Assembly (NCBI GenBank): GCA_950063125.1
Contig: CATLZI010000047.1
Location: 1 to 11,206, forward strand
Length of the DNA stretch: 11,206 nucleotides
From: an uncultured Porticoccus sp.
GTDB lineage: Bacteria; Pseudomonadota; Gammaproteobacteria; Pseudomonadales; Porticoccaceae
Direction: 5' to 3'
Both the position numbers and the translations under genes were made by a program. Below the pieces are notes generated by a model, which searched no databases, was not told where the DNA came from, and saw nothing but the letters and a program-made list of their open reading frames with translations. This document shows, piece after piece, positions 1 through 5,929 of the stretch (its first letter is position 1; the number at the start of each line of letters is the position of its first letter).

Positions 1-435
1 GATGACAGCCAGGTTGCCATCTTTATCGGCGTGCACAAAGTGTGCATCCATGGGGTACAGCTTACCGTTAATCGCATTTTCACTGGGGGCGTGAACATGG
101 AACTGTTTCAGTTCGAAGGCCTTATCGTCCACTTGCATGGTGCTGCCCTGTACATAATTGACCTGGACGGTATGACCATTGTTGATGACATGTTTGCCGC
201 CGGTCTTGTAATCCAGTTCCAGCGATGGGAGGTCACCCTCTATCGTGTTGGTGATATTTACCGGCGACTGGTTTTTGCCCGTCTTGCAGGTGGCATATTC
301 TGTGGCGAGACTGCCCCAGTTTTCCGGTCCCTCGTCACCCAGGTAACTCCAGGCGGTACCGTCGGCAGCGTGACAAGTCCCGAATGCCAGCATCCCGGCG
401 GTTAATAGTGACAGTTTTATTGAACATTTTTTCAT
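1..435 (-). CDS. cah: Alpha-class carbonic anhydrase, periplasmic (partial: C-terminus outside the window)
   Basis: Catalyses reversible hydration of CO2 to bicarbonate, almost certainly in the periplasm. Read from ATG at 435 (AGAG about nine bases upstream), 145 residues are visible before the window ends. Residues 1-23 form a signal peptide (KK start, hydrophobic core, CHA|AD cleavage site). The mature part has the family's opening pattern: W29-S-Y-L-G, GPENW at 36-40, C50, then NQSPVNI at 55-61. Zinc ligands are His113 and His115 in QFHVHAPSEN and His132 in DAHFVHAD, matching His94/96/119 of human CA II. NNGH at 85-88 supplies the proton-shuttle histidine. C50 is the usual partner of a disulfide whose second cysteine would lie outside. 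About 100 residues are missing. The family assignment is very secure; substrate preference and neighbours downstream cannot be seen. Confidence 0.95.
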   Translation of the reverse strand, partial: MKKCSIKLSLLTAGMLAFGTCHAADGTAWSYLGDEGPENWGSLATEYATCKTGKNQSPVNITNTIEGDLPSLELDYKTGGKHVINNGHTVQVNYVQGSTMQVDDKAFELKQFHVHAPSENAINGKLYPMDAHFVHADKDGNLAVI

Positions 436-464
436 CGTTAACTCTCTATTGTTAAAATGGATTT

Positions 465-499
465 TTATTGTTGTCTTGGGAAATGCATTGCACCTCCCT
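465..499 (-). other. Possible seven-codon leader ORF with strong ribosome-binding site
   Basis: Between higA and the carbonic anhydrase, the minus strand has AGGGAGG (499-493), then four bases, then ATG at 488 and a reading frame MHFPRQQ ending in TAA at 465. It lies in the presumed 5' leader of the carbonic anhydrase, whose ATG is 29 bases further on. The Shine-Dalgarno match is better than that of the carbonic anhydrase itself. It could be a translated leader that tunes downstream expression, or chance. Confidence 0.3.
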
Positions 500-566
500 T
501 AACGCACTAACCCCTGTCTCTGGGTATTATTCGAGCGATGTCATTCTTAACTGACTGACTTGTCTC

Positions 567-822
567 TCACAGGTCCAGGGATTGTTGTATATTCAACCAG
601 AAATTTGCCGGGTTGTTAAAGGGTCGTGAAAGGCCTATTTCCATCTCCGGGCTTGGCAGCACGGCGTTCCAGCAACAGATCATTGACAGACTGTCGGGAA
701 ACGCCCAGTGCCGTTGCCAGTTTCACAACGGACAAACCGGATCTGCGAATAAACCTTTCCCGCAGTATAGCGCTGGGATGGGTGGGTTTTGGGGTTGCTG
801 GTTCGCGGTTATTCGGGCACAT
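567..822 (-). pseudogene. higA: HigA-type antitoxin (XRE-family HTH), frameshifted, without a toxin partner
   Basis: HigA antitoxins bind DNA and neutralise the HigB mRNA endonuclease. From ATG at 822 the frame reads THPSAILRERFI (residues 14-25), then the helix-turn-helix ALGVSRQSVNDLLLERRA (38-55), a clear HigA pattern. After Lys57 the frame gives unrelated residues and stops at 616. Skipping one base near 648-651 (within CCCGGAG) moves into a frame that continues PEMEIGLSRPFNN, then ANFWLNIQQSLDL, and ends in TGA at 567-569. This is the canonical HigA C-terminus (PEMA-x-RL-, FWLNLQ--YDL). The gene is therefore a full-length higA (about 83 residues plus stop) broken by a single-base insertion, or a sequencing error. 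The short in-frame product of 68 residues keeps only the HTH. No HigB-like ORF lies just upstream, where higB normally sits. Confidence 0.82.
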
Positions 823-872
823 ATCCGGGTGTATGGTTATTCAGGCGTAAAGTCGCTTAAATTTTCAGGCCA

Positions 873-900
873 GCCCGATTAATTTTCGGGCCCCTTTTAG
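873..900 (+). terminator. Hairpin with short T-tract, possible weak terminator
   Basis: GCCCGA (873-878), a seven-base AT loop, and TCGGGC (886-891) form a perfect 6-bp stem followed on plus by CCC then TTTT. No plus-strand gene precedes it. On the minus strand it lies downstream of the ABM gene but lacks a T-tract there. It may mark the end of the minus-strand operon, but this is weak. The rest of the 823-1085 gap holds no gene I can support. Confidence 0.3.
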
Positions 901-1085
901 TGGGGGGTAGAGGGGGGTGACGTTGTTATTTGTTCGGGATGTAACGTGTGGCGTGACGAATTTCAACGCACACCGAACGGAGATGATTGCATTCATATGC
1001 CCTCATTATTGGAGCAGCTACAGTCTGGTCGAGACCTGAATTTGTGGATGATTTATCCGGATGTTGGTCTTTAACTGAAAGGAGG

Positions 1086-1424
1086 TTAAATGTGTTGTGA
1101 GTCGGCGGGGGCTTCAGCGCGGTTTTCGATGGAGTAATCGCGGATAACGCCGGCGACGCGTATGCGGTAGTCGGCGAACAGCTGCTCCCGGCCCGCCTGT
1201 TGCGCAGCCCTGTGTGCACTCAGATTACGCCATTCTTGAATAGACTGTTCATCGTCCCAAAAAGACAGCGACAGTATCTTGTTGCTGTCAGTCAGGCTCT
1301 GGAACCGCTCTACAGAAATAAAGCCCTTTATTGAGGATAAATACTGCTTCAGCTCGGCGGCGGTCTCAAGGTATTGGGGCTTGCCCTCCGCTGTGGGAGT
1401 AACCTCAAAAATAACGGCAATCAC
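1086..1424 (-). CDS. Antibiotic-biosynthesis-monooxygenase (ABM) domain protein, GTG start
   Basis: Small cytoplasmic protein of 112 residues in the dimeric alpha+beta ABM fold (PF03992), which includes quinone monooxygenases, haem-degrading enzymes and many uncharacterised members. Diagnostic segments are GFISVERFQSLTD, LSLSFWDDEQSIQEWR, the H-R-A-AQ-AGR stretch, and DYRIRVAGVIRDY near the end. The open frame extends further upstream, but the likely start is GTG at 1424, because AGGAG (1436-1432) sits seven bases before it and the protein then begins with the usual first beta strand (VIAVIFEV). This ribosome-binding site follows directly after the amidotransferase stop (1440-1438), so the two are probably translationally coupled and this is the last gene of the operon. 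No haem ligand or specific substrate can be assigned from sequence. Confidence 0.88.
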   Translation of the reverse strand: MIAVIFEVTPTAEGKPQYLETAAELKQYLSSIKGFISVERFQSLTDSNKILSLSFWDDEQSIQEWRNLSAHRAAQQAGREQLFADYRIRVAGVIRDYSIENRAEAPADSQHI

Positions 1425-1437
1425 ATTAGTTCTCCTG

Positions 1438-2145
1438 TCACGCATTGCATCCATGGGTGTCCAGCAGGAAGGCAAGCACTGTGTCCATTAAATGGTTAAT
1501 CGTCCGGTATTGCTCCGGGGTGGCACTGAGAATGGTGGCGGCATCTTGCACGTGGTCACCGGGTATTAATTCCGCACTGCAATGGGTGACAATATCCCTC
1601 GCCGATGCCGGCGTCGTCTCCAGATGAAATTGCAGTCCTATCACCGACGTGCCCAGCTGAAATGCCTGCAATTGACAGGCAGCGCTGGAGGCGAGTGGAG
1701 TTGCGCCCGGTGGCAAGTCAAAGGTCTCTCCATGCCAGTGAAAGACGTCCACTGATGAGGGGAAAGAAAAGTTGTTTGTCCCCGGCGCTGTGCAACCATG
1801 GATCGGAAACCAGCCGATTTCTCTGGTCGGGTTCGGGTAAACCCGTGCGCCCATGGCGCTGGCGATCAATTGTGCGCCGAGGCAGATGCCAAGCACCGGC
1901 TTGCCCGCGTCAATGGTGCGGCGAATAAAAGCCTTCTCTGCCACCAGCCAGGGGAATTGTTGCTCGTCATTGACGCTCATGGGGCCGCCCATAACGATCA
2001 GTAAATCGATATCGGGAACGTCCGGCAAGGTAGTCCCATCAGTATAGAAAGGTGTTCGTGTAACGTGGTGCCCTGCGGCTCTCAGCCAGGGTTCAATGCT
2101 GCCGGGGCCCTCGAAGGGCACATGTTGAAAAATATGGCTGCGCAT
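1438..2145 (-). CDS. Class I glutamine amidotransferase (GMP-synthase-like GATase1 domain)
   Basis: A 235-residue stand-alone glutaminase domain. It has the oxyanion segment VMGGPMSVND (51-60), the nucleophile elbow GICLGAQL with catalytic Cys88, and the His174-x-Glu176 pair in LQFHLET, so the Cys-His-Glu triad is complete. HWHGETFDLP at 136-145 is typical of the GMP-synthase-like subgroup (YfeJ type). The domain should release ammonia from glutamine or hydrolyse or transfer a gamma-glutamyl group; its acceptor is unknown and no synthetase partner is present. The start at 2145 is preferred because MRSHIFQHVPFEGPGSIEPWL is the normal family N-terminus. The open frame reaches 2232, but that would overlap the SulP gene and add unrelated residues. 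The ribosome-binding site is poor. It lies 46 bases after the SulP stop and is coupled to the ABM gene. Confidence 0.9.
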   Translation of the reverse strand: MRSHIFQHVPFEGPGSIEPWLRAAGHHVTRTPFYTDGTTLPDVPDIDLLIVMGGPMSVNDEQQFPWLVAEKAFIRRTIDAGKPVLGICLGAQLIASAMGARVYPNPTREIGWFPIHGCTAPGTNNFSFPSSVDVFHWHGETFDLPPGATPLASSAACQLQAFQLGTSVIGLQFHLETTPASARDIVTHCSAELIPGDHVQDAATILSATPEQYRTINHLMDTVLAFLLDTHGCNA

Positions 2146-2191
2146 GGTCGGTGTCCGGAATCCTGAGGTCGTTCGGGTAATGTGGCAGTTG

Positions 2192-3919
2192 TCAGTTTTC
2201 CTGTAACTGCTGTGCGGTTTCCTCTTCGGCAATCTGCAATGCCTGATAGGCAGTAAAAGTAGACAGGAAAATCTCGCCGCTGAGGCGCTCGGGGAATGTA
2301 TCGTTTTCCAGTTGGCCGAGCACCGGGCCTTTCACTTCTGCCAGGTGCAGCTTCATGCCTTCATCAATCAGACGCTCATTGAGCATATCGAGCATTTGCA
2401 TGGCCGTGGCATCGACGCTACTGACTGACGACATCACCAGCACCAGGTGGTGGGCCTCTGGCTGTGCTTCGAGTGCGCGAAGAATGAACTTTTCCACCGA
2501 TTCCGCATTGCCAAAGAACAGGTTTTCATCCACCCGGAGTATCAGAATTTCCCCCCGCGTTTCGACCTGATAGCGATTCACATTGCGAAAGTGTTCTGTA
2601 TCGGGGACTCGACCGACAATGGCAATATGGGGCCGACTGGCTCGCCACACCAGGGTTGCCAGTGACAGGGCGATGCCGATGGCAATGCCGACTTCCACGC
2701 CAGCCAGCAGTACGCCCAGAGCCGTTCCCGCCTGCGCCATACCTTCGGCCCGATCGTAGTGCCAGTTGTGAATCAATGATTTGATATCCACCAGGCCGGT
2801 TGCAGCGATAATGATTGTGGCGGCCAATACCGCCATGGGCAGGGCGTGGAATAACCCGGTGGCAAAGACCAGTAACAACGCGATCAGGACTGCCGCAAAT
2901 ATCCCTGAGAGTGGCGAGCGGGCACCCGCTTCGGCATTGACGGCGGTGCGTGAAAAGCCACCGGTGACGGGAAAAGCACCGGAGAGGGCACTGGCGATAT
3001 TGGCCGCACCCAGTCCGCGCAGTTCTGCGTTGGTATCGATGCGCTGCCGGTTCTTGCTGGCAAAAGCCTGGGCAATGGAGACGCTTTCCACGAAGCCGAT
3101 CAAACTGATGGCCAGCGCCGGCAACCACAGTTTGGTCACGATCGAGAAATCAATGGTTGGTACCTGCAGCACCGGCAATCCTCCCGGTAGGGCGCCGACT
3201 ACGCGAAGGTCAGTTTCCCAGCCCATTAGAGACACCAATACAGCGCTGCCCAGCACGGTCACGATGGGCATCAGTTTGGCAATCAGCGAAGCCGTGCCCT
3301 CGGCGAGGCCGAGGCCCATGAGCAGTTTTGCCAACCAGTGTCGGGCCAGCCATAACAGCACAAACGTGGCAAAGCCGAATGCCGCCGTGAGTGGTTGGAT
3401 GCCACCCAGGTTGGCCATCAGCCCAACAGCCAGCTCAACACCGGTTTCACCGTGGCTGTTGATGCCCAGTAACGGACGCAGCTGGCCGATAATAATCAGC
3501 AACGCTGCGCCACTGATAAAACCACTGATCACCGGGTGACTTAAAAACTGGGCCATGGCGCCGAGTCGCAACAGGCCAAAGGTAAACAGCATGACCCCCG
3601 ACATCATGGCCAGCATAACAGCCCCGGCAATGTATTCCCCGCTGCCTGGCTCGGCTATCGGGGCCAGTGCGGCTCCGGTCATCAGCGAAATAACCGCCAC
3701 CGGTCCCACCGACATCACCATGGATGAGCCAAACAGTGCGTAGGCAAGCAGTGGCAGCAGGCTGGCATAGAGCCCCAGTTGCGGTGGCAGGCCAGCCAGT
3801 GCGGCATACGCGAGACCCTGGGGGATCAGCAGCAGGGTGACGACCACCGCTGCTACCAGGTCGCTGGGCAATAGCTTTGCCTGATAATCCGTCAGCCACG
3901 AGGGTAGCAGTTTGCGCAT
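2192..3919 (-). CDS. SulP (SLC26) family anion transporter with C-terminal STAS domain
   Basis: Inner-membrane anion transporter of 575 residues, the usual SulP length. The N-terminal signature IPQGLAYAALAG, then LPPQLGLYASLLP, lies at about 32-56. It is followed by many hydrophobic helices, including the conserved SVGPVAVISLMTG segment (about 70-82) and the NIASALSGAFPVTGGFSRTA region (about 308-327). A cytoplasmic STAS domain occupies about 445-560 (ILILRVDENLFFGNAESVEKF, SSVDATAMQMLDML). Members move sulfate, bicarbonate or other anions, commonly with Na+ or H+; the substrate cannot be read from sequence. The location downstream of pmpAB behind a persulfide regulator favours a sulfur oxyanion, while an alpha-carbonic anhydrase 1.8 kb away leaves bicarbonate possible. 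AGGA lies upstream of the ATG, and a gap of 63 bases separates it from pmpB. Confidence 0.95.
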   Translation of the reverse strand: MRKLLPSWLTDYQAKLLPSDLVAAVVVTLLLIPQGLAYAALAGLPPQLGLYASLLPLLAYALFGSSMVMSVGPVAVISLMTGAALAPIAEPGSGEYIAGAVMLAMMSGVMLFTFGLLRLGAMAQFLSHPVISGFISGAALLIIIGQLRPLLGINSHGETGVELAVGLMANLGGIQPLTAAFGFATFVLLWLARHWLAKLLMGLGLAEGTASLIAKLMPIVTVLGSAVLVSLMGWETDLRVVGALPGGLPVLQVPTIDFSIVTKLWLPALAISLIGFVESVSIAQAFASKNRQRIDTNAELRGLGAANIASALSGAFPVTGGFSRTAVNAEAGARSPLSGIFAAVLIALLLVFATGLFHALPMAVLAATIIIAATGLVDIKSLIHNWHYDRAEGMAQAGTALGVLLAGVEVGIAIGIALSLATLVWRASRPHIAIVGRVPDTEHFRNVNRYQVETRGEILILRVDENLFFGNAESVEKFILRALEAQPEAHHLVLVMSSVSSVDATAMQMLDMLNERLIDEGMKLHLAEVKGPVLGQLENDTFPERLSGEIFLSTFTAYQALQIAEEETAQQLQEN

Positions 3920-3982
3920 CAGAGAGGTCCTGTTCCCAATGGGTGGTCAGAGATCAAAAGGTATTGTCATTATCAATGGATG

Positions 3983-4408
3983 TTAGACGGGCCGCTGGCG
4001 CTGGAGCAGCTCATAAATAGCCATGCCCAATAGCATGGCGACGGTAAATACCAGTGCTTTCAATTCGCCCGCACCGAGCGCCACCAGCGCGGGGCCGGGG
4101 CAAAATCCCGCCAGCCCCCAGCCGATGCCAAATCCAAGGCTGCCCAACACCAGTGGCTTGTCGATATCCCGTCGGGTTGGTAGGCGCATGACGTCACCCA
4201 GTAGAGAGGTTTGGCGCTTACCGGCCAGGTTGAAGGCGATCAGCCCTACTGCCACGGCGCCGCCCATGACCAGCGCCAAGGAGGGGTCCCAGGGGCCGGC
4301 GAGATCGAGAAAGCCCAACACTTTTTCGGGGTTGGCCATGCCGGATACCAGCAGGCCGATACCGAAAATCAGTCCCGCGATAAAGGCCGAGAGCAGAGAC
4401 TTGTTCAT
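3983..4408 (-). CDS. pmpB: YeeE/YedE-family sulfur transport membrane protein, PmpB type
   Basis: Integral membrane protein of 141 residues with about four hydrophobic helices, the second half of a split YeeE/YedE transporter. The family's cysteine motif is visible as GLAGFCPGPALVALG (about 100-114), and the N-terminal helix carries GLLVSGMANPEKV (18-30). Full-length YeeE (TsuA) imports thiosulfate through conserved cysteines, and PmpA/PmpB pairs are found next to sulfide- and persulfide-related genes. The start codon is one base after the pmpA stop (TGA-A-ATG) with AGGGGG upstream, so the two are translated together. Direction of transport and the exact sulfur species are inferred only. Confidence 0.9.
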   Translation of the reverse strand: MNKSLLSAFIAGLIFGIGLLVSGMANPEKVLGFLDLAGPWDPSLALVMGGAVAVGLIAFNLAGKRQTSLLGDVMRLPTRRDIDKPLVLGSLGFGIGWGLAGFCPGPALVALGAGELKALVFTVAMLLGMAIYELLQRQRPV

Positions 4409-4409
4409 T

Positions 4410-4847
4410 TCATAGTCCCCCTAACAGATGGCGAATAATAAACACTGTCGCAAAGCCACTCAGCATGAAAGCGCCTGTAGCAATCAGGGAGCGGGGCGAT
4501 AGTCGGGAAATGCCACAGACACCGTGACCGCTGGTACAGCCGGCACCAAATCGGGTGCTGACACCCACCACCAAGCCGGCAATAACCAGCATCGGAAAGC
4601 TCGCGTCAATCTGAATGACTGGCAGGGAAGAAACCAGTAGCCAGAGCAATGGTGCGGCGACCATGCCCCCCACGAAGGCCAGCCGCCAGCCCGTATCCCC
4701 TTTTTTTGGTGTCAATAACCCGCCGACTATGCCGGAAATTCCCGCGATGCGGCCATTCAACAGAACAAAGGCTGCGGCGGCCAGACCGATCAGTGCGCCG
4801 CCCAGCAATGATGTCCAGGGTGTAAAGGCTTGCCAGTCGATAGTCAT
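4410..4847 (-). CDS. pmpA: YeeE/YedE-family sulfur transport membrane protein, PmpA type
   Basis: Membrane protein of 145 residues, the first half of the split YeeE/YedE pair. Helices are at about 12-38, 54-74, 80-98 and 120-141. The signature GAGCTSGHGVCGISRLSPRS (about 101-120) holds two cysteines that in this family relay the sulfur substrate across the membrane. It starts 40 bases after the regulator stop and abuts pmpB, with which it is expected to form the functional transporter. AGG lies nine bases upstream of the ATG. The position behind a BigR-type regulator matches the known arrangement in which YeeE/YedE genes are induced by hydrogen sulfide or polysulfides. Confidence 0.92.
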   Translation of the reverse strand: MTIDWQAFTPWTSLLGGALIGLAAAAFVLLNGRIAGISGIVGGLLTPKKGDTGWRLAFVGGMVAAPLLWLLVSSLPVIQIDASFPMLVIAGLVVGVSTRFGAGCTSGHGVCGISRLSPRSLIATGAFMLSGFATVFIIRHLLGGL

Positions 4848-4887
4848 GGATAAATACCTGTGGTGATTGATAAATCGGGCAACCGGG

Positions 4888-5238
4888 TCAATGGTCGATC
4901 CTGCAGTAAAGATCGTACAAAAGCGTCACCAGCGCTAGCGCCTTTTGATCCGCTATCCGGTAAAAGATACGTTTACCTTCCCGCCGTGTGGTTACCAGCT
5001 TTTCCCGCCGTAGTATGCCCAGTTGTTGTGACAGGCTTGGCTGACGGATTTTCAGTTGTGTTTCAATTTCCCCGACACACAACTCATGCCTGCTCAGCAG
5101 ACAAAGCAGAAGGAGTCGGTCCTCATGGGCGACCCCTTTCAGCAATGCGCTGGCAGCACCGGCGGCCATGCGCATCTGGTCGATGTCATCAGAATTATCA
5201 ATGGCATTGTCAGGTGGTGCAGTGACGGACTTTGGCAT
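4888..5238 (-). CDS. bigR: ArsR-family regulator of BigR/SqrR type (persulfide sensor)
   Basis: A winged-helix repressor of 116 residues. The DNA-binding part runs through VGEIETQLKIRQPSLSQQLG (about 55-74), with the wing at TTRREGKRIFYRI (83-95). Two cysteines sit at the BigR/SqrR sensing positions: Cys46 in RLLLLCLL and Cys112 in YDLYCRID. Their spacing of 66 residues equals that of Cys42/Cys108 in Xylella BigR and Cys41/Cys107 in Rhodobacter SqrR, where persulfides form a di- or tetrasulfide bridge and release DNA. An additional Cys54 is not part of the known pair. Metal-site motifs of classic ArsR (CVC) are absent. It heads the pmpA-pmpB-SulP-GATase-ABM gene run and should repress it, and itself, through the repeat at 5251-5281. 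No clear Shine-Dalgarno precedes the ATG. Family and sensor class are strong; the actual inducer is inferred. Confidence 0.92.
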   Translation of the reverse strand: MPKSVTAPPDNAIDNSDDIDQMRMAAGAASALLKGVAHEDRLLLLCLLSRHELCVGEIETQLKIRQPSLSQQLGILRREKLVTTRREGKRIFYRIADQKALALVTLLYDLYCRIDH

Positions 5239-5250
5239 ATTTTAATCTAT

Positions 5251-5281
5251 AATAATACATTATGTTTAATTGTATATTATT
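5251..5281. promoter_or_regulatory. Putative BigR operator (AT-rich inverted repeat)
   Basis: AATAATACA (5251-5259) and TGTATATTATT (5271-5281) form an imperfect inverted repeat, with one arm two bases longer. It is centred 13-43 bases upstream of the regulator ATG and overlaps the -10 box. BigR-type repressors are known to bind AT-rich palindromes at their own promoters, so this is the natural operator for the sulfur operon. The match is by position and symmetry, not by alignment to a known box. Confidence 0.65.
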
Positions 5282-5299
5282 GGTGATCAGTTGTGTCAA
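5271..5299 (-). promoter_or_regulatory. bigR: Sigma-70 promoter of the bigR operon
   Basis: On the minus strand TTGACA (5299-5294) is a perfect -35 box. After 17 bases comes TATACA (5276-5271), a -10 box matching four of six positions. Transcription would start near 5264, about 26 bases before the bigR ATG. The -10 box is inside the inverted repeat, so a bound repressor would block polymerase. Confidence 0.7.
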
Positions 5300-5337
5300 C
5301 GTTCTGAAGGTTTGATGCGATTAAACGGAGTGCCAAG

Positions 5338-5378
5338 AAAAAACGCCCTGACCTGACGGGGTTATCAGGTCAGGGCGT
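5338..5378 (-). terminator. Rho-independent terminator after yegP
   Basis: CGCCCTGACCTGA (5344-5356) and TCAGGTCAGGGCG (5365-5377) pair perfectly over 13 bp (14 with the flanking A-T), with an 8-base loop. On the minus strand the stem is followed at once by six T. It starts 14 bases after the yegP stop codon and separates yegP from the bigR promoter. Confidence 0.93.
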
Positions 5379-5391
5379 GAAAAGGGGTGTG

Positions 5392-5721
5392 TTAATGAGA
5401 GTTGATGACTTTGGTTGTGCCGACTGATTTGGCCAGACCGATAGCATTTTCCATGGATTCCGCCGTGCTGAACATCGGGCTGGTGCCGATGATCTTGCGC
5501 CTGGGAGTCTGGAGTTCGAAATAATGCTCGTTACCGTCCGACACGTTTCTTTGATAGTTATTCTCGTAATTGCAGATATGCTGCAGCTCCGAAATATCAT
5601 TTATGGCAGAACCCTTGGAAAAATAGGGTTTGCTGACCAGAATTGTCTCTCCATCTTCAGTCTTCAGTGAAAAGTTAAAGGTACCCTTGTTATCTTTGTG
5701 CAACTCGTATGAACTGGACAT
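5392..5721 (-). CDS. yegP: YegP-family protein (DUF1508 tandem repeat)
   Basis: Small soluble protein of 109 residues made of two DUF1508 repeats, as in E. coli YegP (about 110 residues). Repeat one spans about 4-50 (GTFNFSLKTEDGETILVSKPY). Repeat two spans about 58-105 (HYFELQTPRRKIIGTSPMF, then SMENAIGLAKSV). The second copy keeps the typical IGTS-x-MF turn better than the first. The biochemical role of the family is not known. AGAGG lies eight bases before the ATG, and a strong terminator follows the stop, so it is probably a single-gene transcript. A tight hairpin precedes it. Confidence 0.92.
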   Translation of the reverse strand: MSSSYELHKDNKGTFNFSLKTEDGETILVSKPYFSKGSAINDISELQHICNYENNYQRNVSDGNEHYFELQTPRRKIIGTSPMFSTAESMENAIGLAKSVGTTKVINSH

Positions 5722-5745
5722 TCTCTTTTCCTCTCTTGTTGAATG

Positions 5746-5767
5746 ATCCGATGCCTGGGCATCGGAT
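5746..5767 (-). repeat. Tight 10-bp hairpin in the yegP leader
   Basis: ATCCGATGCC (5746-5755), two bases, then GGCATCGGAT (5758-5767) form a near-perfect palindrome located 24-46 bases upstream of the yegP start. It may act as a protein-binding site or as a stem protecting the mRNA 5' end. A second, looser repeat (CCTGCC 5778-5783 with GGCAGG 5798-5803) lies just further out. No convincing promoter was identified between them. Confidence 0.5.
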
Positions 5768-5840
5768 TGTTATAGCGCCTGCCTCAATATTTGTTCGGGC
5801 AGGATGAACGTCGTATTCGTAGAGTTACCCCGCCCCGTGA

Positions 5841-5918
5841 CCGATCTGAACCATTAGCCTGGTTAAAATCAGGCCCGGTTGATACTCGATTGAATCGTGA
5901 TCTTTCAGTTCAGATCGG
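5841..5918. repeat. Nested inverted repeat with three-way-junction potential
   Basis: CCGATCTGAAC (5841-5851) and GTTCAGATCGG (5908-5918) are perfect 11-bp inverted repeats 56 bases apart. Between them are GCCTG (5857-5861) with CAGGC (5870-5874), giving one hairpin. A second hairpin is centred on CGATTGAATCG (5887-5897), extendable by GAT/ATC. Together they could fold as a closed stem carrying two arms. No gene is attached. It could be a structured RNA, a protein-binding cluster, or the remains of a small mobile element. Confidence 0.5.
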
Positions 5919-5929
5919 CGGTGAAATTA

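Noticed and set aside
31..405. Plus-strand 124-codon ORF at the left edge
   Set aside because: It is the antisense shadow of the alpha-carbonic anhydrase, whose zinc-ligand and signature motifs are unmistakable on minus.
865..996. 43-codon minus-strand ORF downstream of the ABM gene, considered as a HigB remnant
   Set aside because: No HigB/RelE pattern, no ribosome-binding site, and it ends in the hairpin region; looks like chance.
1070..1090. TTTAAC and GTTAAA inverted repeat overlapping the ABM stop codon, considered as an integron attC core or terminator
   Set aside because: Only 6 bp with a 9-base spacer, no T-tract, and it lacks the paired R/L boxes and length of an attC site.
2146..2232. 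Longer start for the glutamine amidotransferase
   Set aside because: The extra 29 residues overlap the SulP coding sequence and do not resemble the family; the ATG at 2145 gives the normal N-terminus.
2781..3539. 252-codon plus-strand ORF inside the SulP gene
   Set aside because: Composition is that of an antisense frame (Ala/Pro/Ser/Thr-rich), and the minus frame encodes a complete SulP protein.
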